In this document: piece by piece, positions 1 to 12,471 of the stretch
Position numbering within the stretch: position 1 is the stretch's first letter
Layout: each line of letters starts with the position of its first letter
From: Calliopsis andreniformis
Lineage: Eukaryota; Arthropoda; Insecta; Hymenoptera; Andrenidae
DNA length: 64,000 nucleotides
NCBI RefSeq assembly: GCF_051401765.1
Contig: NW_027480544.1
Coordinates: 1,240,001 to 1,304,000, forward strand
Reading direction: 5' to 3'
Program-made: the position numbers and the translations under genes
Notes under the pieces: generated by a model
What the model saw: only the letters and a program-made list of their open reading frames with translations
Told to the model about the DNA's origin: nothing
Databases searched by the model: none

Positions 1-2375
1 AATCTTCAATCCCCAATCCTCAATCCTCAATCCTCAATCCTCAATCTTAATCTTCAATCCTCAATACACAGTCTTCAATCCTCAATCCTCAATCCTCAAT
101 CCTCAATCCTCAATCTTCAATCCTCATTCTTCAATCCTCAATACCCAATCCTCAATCTTCAATCCTCAATCCTCAATCCTCAATCCTCAATCCTCAATCC
201 TCAACTTTCAATCCTCAATACTCAATCTTCAATCCTCAATTCTCAATACTCAATCTTCCATCCTCAATCCTCAATCCTCAATCCTCAATGCTCAATTCTC
301 AATCCTCAATCCTCAACCATCAATCTTCAATCCTCAACACTCAATCTGCAATCCTCAATCCTCAATTCTCAATCCTGAATCCTCAGTCCTCAATCCACAA
401 TCCTCAATCCTCAAACCTCAATCGTCAATCGTCAGCCCTCGTCCTCAATCCTCAACACTCAATCCTCAATCCTCAATACTCAATCATCAATACTCAATCT
501 GCAATCCTCAATCCTCAATCCCCAATCCTCAATCCTCATTCTTCAATCCTCAATGCCCAGTCCTCAATCTTCAGTCCTCAATCCTCAATCCTCAACCCTC
601 AATCCTCAATCCTCAATCATCAATACTCAATCTTCAATCCTCAATCCTCAATTCTCAATCCTGAATCCTCAGTCCTCAATCCACAATCATCCATCCTCAA
701 ACCTCAATCGTCAATCGTCAGCCCTCGTCCTCAATCCGCAACACTCAATCCTCAATCCTCAATATTCAATCATCAATACTCAATCTTCAATCCTCAATCC
801 TCAATTCTCAGTCCTCAATACTCAATCCTCAATCGTCAATCCTCAATCCCCAATCCTCAATCTTCAATCCTCGATCCTCAATCCTCAATCCTCAATCCTC
901 AATCTTCAATCCTCAATACTCAATCTTCCATCCTCAATCCTCAATCCTCAATCCTCAATGCTCAATCCTCAATCCTCCATCCTCAACCATCAATCTTCAA
1001 TCCTCAATACTCAATCTGCAATCCTCAATCCTCAATCCTCAATCCTCAATCCTCATTCTTCAATCCTCAATGCCCAGTCCTCAATCTTCAATCCTCAATC
1101 CTCAATCCTCAATTCTCAATCCTCAATCCTCAATCATCAATACTCAATTTTCAATCCTCTATCCTCAATCCTCAATCCTCAATACTGAATCCTCAAACAT
1201 CAATACTCTATCCTCAATCCTCAATCCTCATTCTTCAATCCTCAATTCCCAAAACTCAATCTTCAATCCTCAATCCTCATTCCTCAATCCTCAATCCTAA
1301 TTCTTCAATCCTCATTCTTCAATCCTCAACAAACAATCTTCAATCTCCAATCCTCAATCCTCAACTCTCAACCCTCAATCCTCAGTCCTCAGTCCACAAA
1401 CCTCAATCCTCAACCCTCAGCCCTCATCCTCAATCCTCAATCCTCAAACTTCAATCCTCAATCCTCAATCCTCAATTCTCAATCCTCAATCCTCAGTCCT
1501 CAGTCCTCAAACCTCTACCCTCAACCCTCAGCCCTCATCCTCAATCCTCAGTCCTCAATCCTCAATCCTCAGTCCTCAATCCACAATCCTCAATCCTCAA
1601 ACCTCAATCGTCAATCGTCAGCCCTCGTCCTCAATCCTCAGCACTCAATCCTCAATCCTCAATATTCAATCATCAATACTCAATCTTCAATCCTCAATCC
1701 TCAATCTTCAATACTCAATCCTCAATTCTCAGTCCTCAATACTCAATCCTCAATCGTCAATCCTCAATCCCCAATCCTCTATATTCAATCCTCGATCCTC
1801 AATCCTCAATCCTCAATCCTCAATCTTCAATCCTCAATACTCAATCTTCAATTCTCAATCCTCAATCCTCAATCCTCAATGCTTAATCCTCAATCCTCAA
1901 TCCTCAACCATCAATCTTCAGACCTCAATCCTCAATTCTCATTCCTCAATGCTCAATACTCAATCGTCAATCCTCAATCCCCAATCCTCAATCTTCAATC
2001 CTCAATCCTCAATCCTCAATTCTCAATCCTCAATCCTCAATCCTCAAACCTCAATCCTCAATCCTCAATCGTCAATCTTCAATCCTCAATACCCAATCTT
2101 CAATACTCAATCCTCAATTCTCAATCCTCAATGCTCAATACGCAATCGTCAATCCTCAATCCCCAATCCTCAATCTTCAATCCTCAATCCTCAATCCTCA
2201 ATCCTCAATCCTCGATCCTCAATCTTCAATCCTCAATACTCAATCTTCAATCCTCAATCCTCAATCCTCAATCCTCAATCCTCAATCCTCAGTCCTCAAT
2301 CCTCAAACCTCAATCCTCAACCGTCAGTCCTCGTCCTCAATCCTCAATCCTCAATCCTCAATCTTCAATCCTCAA
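1..2375 (+). repeat. Higher-order segment S, copy 1
   Basis: This stretch matches 4,661-7,035 at a constant offset of 4,660 bases with few substitutions. It begins just downstream of the flank that follows type-a divergent blocks; bases 1-60 equal those at 4,661-4,720. It carries the recurrent marks caatgcccag (near 551 and 1,068, 517 bases apart) and the CG-bearing module tcgtcaatcgtcagccctcg (first at 422). At about 2,375 copies 1 and 2 part; copy 1 then continues like the end of copy 3. Forward frames are open for long distances, but only because the heptamer has no forward stop codon. Confidence 0.8.
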
Positions 2376-3102
2376 TCCTCAATCCTCAGTCCTCAATCCA
2401 CAATCCTCAATCCTCAAACCTCAATCGTCAATCGTCAGCCCTCGTCCTCAATCCTCAACACTCAATCCTCAATTCTCAATATTCAATCATCAATACTCAA
2501 TCTTCAATCCTCAATCCTCAATCTTCAATCCTCAATCCTCATTTCTCAGTCCTCAATACTCAATCCTCAATCGTCAATCCTCAATCCCCAATCCTCAATC
2601 TTCAATCCTCGATCCTCAATCCTCAATCCTCAATCCTCAATCTTCAATCCTCAATACTCAATCTTCAATCCTCAATCCTCAATCCTCAATCCTCAATGCT
2701 CAATCCTCAATCCTCAATCCTCAACCATCAATCTTCAGTCCTCAATACTCAATCCTCAATCCTCAATCCTCAACCTTCAATCCCCGATACTCAATCTTCA
2801 ATCCTCAATCCTCAATCCTCGGTCCTCAATCCTCAATCGTCGATCTCCAATCCTGAATACTCAATCTTCAATACTCAATCCTCAATCCTCAATCCTCAAT
2901 CCTCATTCTTCAATCCTCAATACCCAATCCTCAATCTTCAATCCTCAGTCCTCAATCCTCAATCCTCAATCCTCAATCCTCAATCTTCAATCCTCAATAC
3001 TCAATCTCCAATCCTCAAACCTCAGTCCTGAAACCTCAATTCTGAATCCTCAAATCTCAATTCTGAATCCTCAGTCCTGAACCCTCAATCTTCAGCTCTC
3101 AG
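2376..3102 (+). repeat. Satellite, end of S-like sequence leading into the block cluster
   Basis: To about 2,750 this resembles 10,615-10,990 (offset about 8,240), so copy 1 and copy 3 of S share a tail that copy 2 lacks. From about 2,850 the heptamers become more divergent (repeated cctcaa/ctgaat variants) before the first 140-bp block. No gene, RNA or mobile element is visible. Confidence 0.6.
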
Positions 3103-3242
3103 TCCTCAACAATCAGTTGTCAATTCTCAATCCTCAATAGAATATACTCAATTCACAGTTTTCAATACACAATACTCAATCTGCAATCTTCAAATCTCTA
3201 TCCACAAACATCAATTCTCATCACTCAACCCTCAACACTCAG
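3103..3242 (+). repeat. Divergent 140-bp block E1 (intermediate type)
   Basis: Twenty consecutive heptamers strongly changed from the consensus but still in exact 7-bp register. Diagnostic heptamers are tagaata, ttcacag, ttttcaa, tctgcaa, tccacaa, acatcaa and cactcag. This copy has ttgtcaa like type c and is followed by caatgttcaa like type b. Heptamer seven is tactcaa where most copies have tcctcaa. It may be close to the ancestor of the subtypes. Function unknown. Confidence 0.85.
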
Positions 3243-3361
3243 TCCTCAATGTTCAATCCTCAATCCTCAATCATCAATCATCAATCCTCAATCCTCAATC
3301 CTCAGTCCTCAAACCTTTATCCTGAATCCTCAATCCTGAATTATCAATCTTCAGCCGTGAG

Positions 3362-3501
3362 TCCTCAACAATCAGTTGCCAATCCTCAATCCTCAATAGA
3401 ATATCCTCAATTCACAGTTTTCAATAAACAGTACTCAATCTGCAATCTTCAGATCTCTATCCACAAACATCAATTCTCATCACTCAACCCTGAATACTCA
3501 G
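3362..3501 (+). repeat. Divergent 140-bp block E2 (type a)
   Basis: Type a is marked by ttgccaa, by an AGATCT (cttcagatctc) and by ccctgaatactcag at the end. The preceding sequence contains ccgtgag, shared only with the cut copy at 63,905, so the two are probably sister copies. It has tagaata rather than the tcgaata of most type-a copies. Confidence 0.85.
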
Positions 3502-3659
3502 TCCCTAATCCTCAATCTTCAACCCTCAATCCTCTATCCTCAATCCTCAATCCTCAATCTTAATCTTCAATCCTCAATACTCAATCTTCAATCCTCAATC
3601 CTCAATCCTCAATCCTCAATCCTCAATCTTCAATACACAATACTCAATCTTCAATCCTC

Positions 3660-4250
3660 AATCCTCAATTCTCAATCCTCAATCCTCAATCCTCAATCCT
3701 CAATCGTCAATCTTCAATCCTCAATACTCAATCTTCAATCCTCAATCCTCAATCCTCAATCCTCAATCCTCAATCCTCATTCTTCAATCCTCTACCTTCA
3801 ATCCTCTATCTTCAATCCTCAATCCTCAATCCTCAATCCTCAACACTCAATCTTCAATCCTCAGTCCTCAAACCTCAATCCTGAATCCCCTATCCTGAAT
3901 CCTCAATCTTCAGCCCTCAGTCCTCTACAATCAGTTGTCAATCCTCAATCCTCAATAGAGTATCATCAATTCACAGTTTTCATTACTCAATACTCAATCT
4001 GCAATCTTCAAATCTCTATCCACAAACATCAATTCTCATCACTCAACACTCAACACTCAGTCCCCAATCCAGAATATTCAATTCTCAATCCTCAATCCAC
4101 AATCCTCAACGTTCAATCCTCAATACTCAATCTTCAATGCTCATTCCTCAATCCTCAATCCTCAATTCTCAATCCTCAATCGTCAATCTTCAATCGTCTA
4201 TACTCAATCTTCAATCCTCAATCCTCAATCCTCGGTCCTCAATCCTCGGT
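3660..4250 (+). repeat. Dispersed duplicate, matches about 14,365-14,955
   Basis: The stretch including block E3 recurs 10,707 bases downstream with E6. Shared rare marks include cctctaccttcaatcctc, the type-c block, caacgttcaatcc and a run of ctcggtcct units near the end. Order and spacing agree, so this is one segmental copy event rather than chance similarity of heptamers. Confidence 0.75.
3921..4060 (+). repeat. Divergent 140-bp block E3 (type c)
   Basis: Type c has ttgtcaa early, then tagagta or tagaata followed by tcatcaa, and caaatctcta in place of the AGATCT of type a. This copy starts tcctcta (instead of tcctcaa) and has tagagta and ttttcattac, exactly like E6 at 14,628. Confidence 0.85.
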
Positions 4251-4508
4251 CCTCGGTCCTCAATCTTCAATGCTCAATACTCAATCTTCAATCCTCAATC
4301 CTCAATCCTCAATCCTCAATCCTCAATCCTCAATCCTCAAACCTCAATCCTCAACCGTCAGTCCTCGTCCTCAATCCTCAACCCTCAATCCTCAATCCTC
4401 CCATCTTCAATCATCAATACTCAATCTTCAATCATCAATCCTCAATCGTCAGTCCTCAAACCTCAATCCTGAATCCTCAATCCTGAATCCTCAATCTTCA
4501 GCCCTGAG
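4251..4508 (+). repeat. Satellite flank preceding a type-a block
   Basis: Contains the ordered marks ccgtcagtcctcgtcc, cctcccatcttcaatcatc and two cctgaat heptamers that precede nearly every type-a block (also near 12,170, 19,730, 27,055, 28,240, 42,320 and 63,740). Blocks and flank therefore move as one larger unit. Confidence 0.7.
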
Positions 4509-4648
4509 ACCTCAACAATCAGTTGGCAATCCTCAATCCTCAATCGAATATCCTCAATTCACAGTTTTCAATACACAATACTCAATCTGCAACCTTCAGA
4601 TCTCTATCCACAAACATCAATTCTCATCACTCAGCCCTGAATACTCAG
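4509..4648 (+). repeat. Divergent 140-bp block E4 (type a)
   Basis: Type-a block with tcgaata, AGATCT and cagccctgaatactcag. Private changes are acctcaa at the start and ttggcaa. It closes the first 4,660-bp period: the sequence right after it repeats that at position 1. Its end is most like E5. Confidence 0.85.
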
Positions 4649-4660
4649 TCCCTAATCCTC

Positions 4661-7035
4661 AATCTTCAATCCCCAATCCTCAATCCTCAATCCTCAATCC
4701 TCAATCTTAATCTTCAATCCTCAATACACAGTCTTCAATCCTCAATCCTCAATCCTCAATCCTCAATCCTCAATCTTCAATCCTCATTCTTCAATCCTCA
4801 ATACCCAATCCTCAATCTTCAATCCTCAATCCTCAATCCTCAATCCTCAATCCTCAATCCTCAACTTTCAATCCTCAATACTCAATCTTCAATCCTCAAT
4901 TCTCAATACTCAATCTTCCATCCTCAATCCTCAATCCTCAATCCTCAATGCTCAATTCTCAATCCTCAATCCTCAACCATCAATCTTCAATCCTCAATAC
5001 TCAATCTGCAATCCTCAACCCTCAATTCTCAATCCTGAATCCTCAGTCCTCAATCCACAATCCTCAATCCTCAAACGTCAATCGTCAATCGTCAGCCCTC
5101 GTCCTCAATCCTCAACACTCAATCCTCAATCCTCAATACTCAATCATCAATACTCAATCTGCAATCCTCAATCCTCAATCCCCAATCCTCAATCCTCATT
5201 CTTCAATCCTCAATGCCCAGTCCTCAATCTTCAGTCCTCAATCCTCAATTCTCAACTCTCAATCCTCAATCCTCAATCATCAATACTCAATCTTCAATCC
5301 TCAATCCTCAATTCTCAATCCTGAATCCTCAGTCCTCAATCCACAATCATCCATCCTCAAACCTCAATCGTCAATCGTCAGCCCTCGTCCTCAATCCGCA
5401 ACACTCAATCCTCAATCCTCAATATTCAATCATCAATACTCAATCTTCAATCCTCAATCCTCAATTCTCAGTCCTCAATACTCAATCCTCAATCGTCAAT
5501 CCTCAATCCCCAATCCTCAATCTTCAATCCTCGATCCTCAATCCTCAATCCTCAATCCTCAATCTTCAATCCTCAATACTCAATCTTCCATTCTCAATCC
5601 TCAATCCTCAATCCTCAATGCTCAATCCTCAATCCTCCATCCTCAACCATCAATCTTCAATCCTCAATACTCAATCTGCAATCCTCAATCGTCAATCCCC
5701 AATCCTCAATCCTCATTCTTCAATCCTCAATGCCCAGTCCTCAATCTTCAATCCTCAATCCTCAATCCTCAATTCTCAATCCTCAATCCTCAATCATCAA
5801 TACTCAATTTTCAATCCTCAATCCTCAATCCTCAATCCTCAATACTGAACACTCAAACATCAATACTCTATCCTCAATCCTCAATCCTCATTCTTCAATC
5901 CTCAATTCCCAAAACTCAATCTTCAATCCTCAATCCTCATTCCTCAATCCTCAATCCTAATTCTTCAATCCTCATTCTTCAATCCTCAACAAACAATCTT
6001 CAATCTCCAATCCTCAATCCTCAACTCTCAACCCTCAATCCTCAGTCCTCAGTCCACAAACCTCAATCCTCAACCCTCAGCCCTCATCCTCAATCCTCAA
6101 TCCTCAAACATCAATCCTCAATCCTCAATCCTCAATTCTCAATCCTCAATCCTCAGTCCTCAGTCCTCAAACCTCTACCCTCAACCCTCAGCCCTCATCC
6201 TCAATCCTCAGTCCTCAATCCTCAATCCTCAGTCCTCAATCCACAATCCTCAATCCTCAAACCTCAATCGTCAATCGTCAGTCCTCGTCCTCAATCCTCA
6301 GCACTCAATCCTCAATCCTCAATATTCAATCATCAATACTCAATCTTCAATCCTCAATCCTCAATCTTCAATCCTCAATCCTCAATTCTCAGTCCTCAAT
6401 ACTCAATCCTCAATCGTCAATCCTCAATCCCCAATCCTCTATATTCAATCCTCGATCCTCAATCCTCAATCCTCAATCCTCAATCTTCAATCCTCAATAC
6501 TCAATCTTCAATCCTCAATCCTCAATCCTCAATCCTCAATGCTTAATCCTCAATCCTCAATCCTCAACCATCAATCTTCAGACCTCAATCCTCAATTCTC
6601 ATTCCTCAATGCTCAATACTCAATCGTCAATCCTCAATCCCCAATCCTCAATCTTCAATCCTCAATCCTCAATCCTCAATTCTCAATCCTCAATCCTCAA
6701 TCCTCAAACCTCAATCCTCAATCCTCAATCGTCAATCTTCAATCCTCAATACCCAATCTTCAATACTCAATCCTCAATTCTCAATCCTCAATGCTCAATA
6801 CGCAATCGTCAATCCTCTATCCCCAATCCTCAATCTTCAATCCTCAATCCTCAATCCTCAATCCTCAATCCTCGATCCTCAATCTTCAATCCTCAATACT
6901 CAATCTTCAATCCTCAACCCTCAATCCTCAATCCTCAATCCTCAATCCTCAGTCCTCAATCCTCAAACCTCAATCCTCAACCGTCAGTCCTCGTCCTCAA
7001 TCCTCAATCCTCAATCCTCAATCTTCAATCCTCAA
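4661..7035 (+). repeat. Higher-order segment S, copy 2
   Basis: Matches 1-2,375 at offset 4,660, and 8,382 to about 10,615 at offset 3,608 (3,580 after a 28-bp, four-heptamer loss near 10,140). Substitutions against copy 1 are few, for example cgtcaa for cctcaa near 5,077. At 7,035 it leaves copy 1 and enters segment P. Confidence 0.8.
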
Positions 7036-8150
7036 CACTCAATCTTCCATCCTCAATCCTCAATCCTCAATCCTCAATGCTCAATCCTCAATCCTCAATC
7101 CTCAACCATCAATCTTCAATCCTCAATACTCAATCTGCAATCCTCAATCCTCAATCCTCAATCCTCAATCCTCATTCTTCAATCCTCAATGCCCAGTCCT
7201 CAATCTTCAATCCTCAATCCTCAATCCTCAACTCTCAATCCTCAATCCTCAATCATCAATACTCAATCTTCAATCCTCAATCCTCAATCCTCAATCCTCA
7301 ATACTTAATCCTCAAACCTCAATACTCTATCCTCAATCCTCAATCCTCATTCTTGAATCCTCAATACCCAAAGCTCAATCTTCAATCCTCAATCCTCAAT
7401 CCTCAATTCTCAATCCTCAATCCTCAATCCTCAGACCTCAAACATCAATACTCAACTCTCGGTCCTCGTCCTCAATCCACAACCCTCTATCCTCAATCCT
7501 CAGTCCTCTATCCTGAATCCTCAATCCTCAAACATCAATCCTCAACCGTCAGTCCCCGTCGTCAATCCTCAAACATGAATCCTCAATCCTCAGACTTCAA
7601 TCATCAATACTCAATCTTCAATCCTCAATCCTCAAACCTCATTCATCAATCCTCAATCCTCATTCTTCAATCCTCATTCTTCAATCCCCAACACCCAATC
7701 TTCAATCTTCAATCCTCAATCCTCAACTCTCAATCCTCAATCCTCAGTCCTCAGTCCACAAACCTCAATCCTCAACCCTCAGCCCTCATCCTCATTCCTC
7801 AATCCTCATACATCAATCCTCAATCCTCAATCCTCAATTCTCAATCCTCAATCCTCAGTCCTCAGTCCTCAAACCTCTACCCTCAAAACTCAGCCCTCAT
7901 CCTCAATCCTCAATCCTCAATCCTCAATCCTCAGTCCTCAATCCACAATCCTCAATCCTCAAACCTCAATCCTCAATCCTCAACACTCAATCCTCAATCC
8001 TCAATATTCAATCATCAATACTCAATCTTCAATCCTCAATCCTCAATTCTCAGTCCTCAATACTCAATCCTCAATCCTCATTCTTCAATCCTCAATGCCC
8101 AGTCCTCAATCTTCAATCCTCAATCCTCAATCCTCAATTCTCAATCCTCA
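7036..8150 (+). repeat. Higher-order segment P, copy 1
   Basis: Begins cactcaatcttccatcc. Matches 18,122-19,229 (offset 11,086, then 11,079 after loss of one heptamer) and 20,761 to about 21,795 (offset 13,725). Marks are ctcggtcctcgtcc, gtccccgtcgtcaatcc, aaacatgaatcctc and cctcatacatcaatcc. The third copy parts at about 8,070, while copies 1 and 2 stay together to about 8,150. Confidence 0.8.
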
Positions 8151-8381
8151 ATCCTCAATCATCAATACTCAATTTTCAATCCTCAATCCTCAATCCTCAG
8201 TCCTCAGTCCTCAATTCTCAATCCTCAATCCTCAATCCTCGGACCTCAAACATCAATACTCAACCCCCGGTCCTCGTCCTCAATCCACAACACTCAATCC
8301 TCAATCCTCAGTCCTCTATCCTCAATCCTCAATCCTCGATCCTCAGTCCTCAATCCTCAATCCTCAATATTCAATCCTCAA
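8151..8381 (+). repeat. Satellite joint between segments P and S
   Basis: A short mosaic with ctcggacctc and cccccggtcctcg variants, joining P copy 1 to S copy 3. It has no counterpart of the 3.1-4.65 kb block cluster, so one or more blocks were lost here or never present. Confidence 0.55.
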
Positions 8382-10990
8382 TCTTCAATCCTCATTCTTC
8401 AATCCTCAATACCCAATCCTCAATCTTCAATCCTCAATCCTCAATCCTCAATCCTCAATCCTCAATCCTCAACTTTCAATCCTCAATACTCAATCTTCAA
8501 TCCTCAATTCTCAATACTCAATCTTCCATCCTCAATCCTCAATCCTCAATCCTCAATGCTCAATTCTCAATCCTCAATCCTCAACCATCAATCTTCAATC
8601 CTCAATACTCAATCTGCAATCCTCAACCCTCAATTCTCAATCCTGAATCCTCAGTCCTCAATCCACAATCCTCAATCCTCAAACCTCAATCGTCAATCGT
8701 CAGCCCTCGTCCTCAATCCTCAACACTCAATCCTCAATCCTCAATACTCAATCATCAATACTCAATCTGCAATCCTCAATCCTCAATCCCCAATCCTCAA
8801 TCCTCATTCTTCAATCCTCAATGCCCAGTCCTCAATCTTCAGTCCTCAATCCTCAATCCTCAACTCTCAATCCTCAATCCTCAATCATCAATACTCAATC
8901 TTCAATCCTCAATCCTCAATTCTCAATCCTGAATCCTCAGTCCTCAATCCACAATCATCCATCCTCAAACCTCAATCGTCAATCGTCAGCCCTCGTCCTC
9001 AATCCGCAACACTCAATCCTCAATCCTCAATATTCAATCATCAATACTCAATCTTCAATCCTCAATCCTCAATTCTCAGTCCTCAATACTCAATCCTCAA
9101 TCGTCAATCCTCAATCCCCAATCCTCAATCTTCAATCCTCGATCCTCAATCCTCAATCCTCAATCCTCAATCTTCAATCCTCAATACTCAATCTTCCATT
9201 CTCAATCCTCAATCCTCAATCCTCAATGCTCAATCCTCAATCCTCCATCCTCAACCATCAATCTTCAATCCTCAGTACTCAATCTGCAATCCTCAATCGT
9301 CAATCCCCAATCCTCAATCCTCATTCTTCAATCCTCAATGCCCAGTCCTCAATCTTCAATCCTCAATCCTCAATCCTCAATTCTCAATCCTCAATCCTCA
9401 ATCATCAATACTCAATTTTCAATCCTCAATCCTCAATCCTCAATCCTCAATACTGAACACTCAAACATCAATACTCTATCCTCAATCCTCAATCCTCATT
9501 CTTCAATCCTCAATTCCCAAAACTCAATCTTCAATCCTCAATCCTCATTCCTCAATCCTCAATCCTAATTCTTCAATCCTCATTCTTCAATCCTCAACAA
9601 ACAATCTTCAATCTCCAATCCTCAATCCTCAACTCTCAACCCTCAATCCTCAGTCCTCAGTCCACAAACCTCAATCCTCAACCCTCAGCCCTCATCCTCA
9701 ATCCTCAATCCTCAAACTTCAATCCTCAATCCTCAATCCTCAATTCTCAATCCTCAATCCTCAGTCCTCAGTCCTCAAACCTCTACCCTCAACCCTCAGC
9801 CCTCATCCTCAATCCTCAGTCCTCAATCCTCAATCCTCAGTCCTCAATCCACAATCCTCAATCCTCAAACCTCAATCGTCAATCGTCAGTCCTCGTCCTC
9901 AATCCTCAGCACTCAATCCTCAATCCTCAATATTCAATCATCAATACTCAATCTTCAATCCTCAATCCTCAATCTTCAATCCTCAATCCTCAATTCTCAG
10001 TCCTCAATACTCAATCCTCAATCGTCAATCCTCAATCCCCAATCCTCTATATTCAATCCTCGATCCTCAATCCTCAATCCTCAATCCTCAATCTTCAATC
10101 CTCAATACTCAATCTTCAATCCTCAATCCTCAATCCTCAATCCTCAACCATCAATCTTCAGACCTCAATCCTCAATTCTCATTCCTCAATGCTCAATACT
10201 CAATCGTCAATCCTCAATCCCCAATCCTCAATCTTCAATCCTCAATCCTCAATCCTCAATTCTCAATCCTCAATCCTCAATCCTCAAACCTCAATCCTCA
10301 ATCCTCAATCGTCAATCTTCAATCCTCAATACCCAATCTTCAATACTCAATCCTCAATTCTCAATCCTCAATGCTCAATACGCAATCGTCAATCCTCTAT
10401 CCCCAATCCTCAATCTTCAATCCTCAATCCTCAATCCTCAATCCTCAATCCTCGATCCTCAATCTTCAATCCTCAATACTCAATCTTCAATCCTCAACCC
10501 TCAATCCTCAATCCTCAATCCTCAATCCTCAGTCCTCAATCCTCAAACCTCAATCCTCAACCGTCAGTCCTCGTCCTCAATCCTCAATCCTCAATCCTCA
10601 ATCTTCAATCCTCAATCCTCAATCCTCAGTCCTCAATCCACAATCCTCAATCCTCAAACCTCAATCGTCAATCGTCAGCCCTCGTCCTCAATCCTCAACA
10701 CTCAATCCTCAATCCTCAATATTCAATCACCAATACTGAATCTTCAATCCTCAATCCTCAATCTTCAATCCTCAATCCTCAATTCTCAGTCCTCAATACT
10801 CAATCCTCAATCGTCAAACCTCAATCCCCAATCCTCAATCTTCAATCCTCGATCCTCAATCCTCAACCCTCAATCCTCAATCTTCAATCCTCAATACTCA
10901 ATCTTCAATCCTCAATCCTCAATCCTCAATCCTCAATCCTCAATGCTCAGTCCTCAATCCTCAATCCTCAACCATCAATCTTCAATCCTC
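8382..10990 (+). repeat. Higher-order segment S, copy 3
   Basis: Follows copy 2 at offset 3,608 to about 10,130, then at offset 3,580 after loss of four heptamers, including the caatgcttaatc heptamers, which removes an in-frame stop. From about 10,615 it follows the tail of copy 1 (offset 8,240) rather than copy 2, so it is a mosaic of both lineages. The longest forward open frame of the window, 1,376 codons at 6,609-10,739, crosses this loss. Confidence 0.75.
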
Positions 10991-12331
10991 AATACTCAAT
11001 CTGCAATCGTCAATCCTCAATCCTCAATCCTCAATCCTCATTCTTCAATCCTCAATGCCCAGTCCTCAATCTTCAATCCTCAATCCTCAATCCTCAATTC
11101 TCAGTCCTCAATCCTCAATCATGAATCCTTAATCCTCAATCCTCAAACCTCAATTCTCAATACTCAATCTTCAATCCTAAATCCTCAATTCTCAATCCTC
11201 AATACTGAATCCTCAAACCTCAATCCTCTATCCTCATTCATCAATCCTCATTCTTCAATCCTCAATACCAAATACTCAATCTTCAATCCTCAATCCTCAA
11301 TCCTCAATTCTCAATCCTCAATCCTCAAACCTCAAACATCAATTCTCAACCCTCAGGCCTCGTCCTCAATCCACTACCCTCAATCCTCAATCCTCAGTCC
11401 TCAATCCTCAATCCTCAATCCTCAAACCTCAATCCTCAACCGTCAGTCCCCGTCCTCAATCCACAAACATGAATCCTCAATCCTCAGTCTTCAATCATCA
11501 ATACTCAATTTTCAATCCTCAATCCTCAATCCTCATTCCTCAATCCTCAATCCTCATTCCTCAGTCCTCATTCTTCAATCCTCAACACCCAGTCCTCAAT
11601 CTTCAAACCTCAATCCTCAGTCCTCAGTCCACAAACCTCAATCCTCAACCCTCAGCCCTCATCCTCAATCCTCAATCCTCAAACTTCAATCCTCAATCCT
11701 CAATCCTCAATTCTCAATCCTCAATCCTCAGTCCTCAGTCCTCAAATCTCTACCCTCAACCATCAGCCCTCATCCTCAATCCTAAATCCTCAATCCTCAA
11801 TCCTCAATCCTCAATCTTCAATCCTCAATACTCAATCTGCAATCCTCAATCCTCAATCCTCAGACTTCAAACACCAATACTCAACCCTCAGTCCTCGTCC
11901 TCAATCCACAACCCTCAATCCTCAATTCTCAATCATCAATCATTAATATTCAGTCTTCAATCCTTAATCCTCAAACCTCAATCCTCAATCCTCAATACTC
12001 AGTCCTCAATCCTCATTCTTCAATCCTCAATACTCAATCTTCAATCCTCAATCTTCAATCCTCAGTCCCAAATCCTCAATCTTCAATCCTCAATACTCAA
12101 TCTTCAATCCTGAATCCTCAATCCTCAATCCTCAATCCTCAGTCCTCAGTCCTCAATCCTCAAACCTCAATCCTCAACCGTCAGTCCTCGTCCTCAATCC
12201 TCAACCCTCAATCCTCAATCCTCCCATCTTCAATCATCAATACTCAATCTTCAATCATCAATCCTCAATCCTCAGTCCTCAAACCTCATTCCTGAATCCT
12301 CAATCCTGAATCCTCAATCTTCAGTCCTGAG
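10991..12331 (+). repeat. Mosaic satellite leading to block E5
   Basis: About 11,141-11,830 matches about 28,652-29,350 (offset 17,511 to 17,518), tying the first half of the window to the T unit. About 11,861-11,960 contains cagacttcaaacaccaatac and cattaatattcagtc, which recur near 56,996 and 59,370. The end carries the type-a flank with cctcccatcttc. No gene-like feature is visible. Confidence 0.65.
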
Positions 12332-12471
12332 TCCTCAACAATCAGTTGCCAATCCTCAATCCTCAATCGAATATCCTCAATTCACAGTTTTCAATACACA
12401 ATACTCAATCTGCAATCTTCAGATCTCTATCCACAAACATCAATTCTCATCACTCAGCCCTGAATACTCAG
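12332..12471 (+). repeat. Divergent 140-bp block E5 (type a)
   Basis: Type-a block with ttgccaa, tcgaata and AGATCT. It shares cagccctgaatactcag with E4, its closest relative. The downstream sequence cttaatctgcaatcc replaces the usual cttaatcttcaatcc. Confidence 0.85.

Noticed and set aside
6609..10739. A 1,376-codon forward open frame, and dozens of other long forward frames, as protein genes
   Set aside because: They overlap in all three forward frames and give the same seven-residue repeat, start at chance ATG variants (caatgctc, caatgccc, catgaatcc) and stop at chance TAA or TGA variants. There is no codon constraint, non-repetitive domain or conserved start context. A heptamer without forward stops predicts them.
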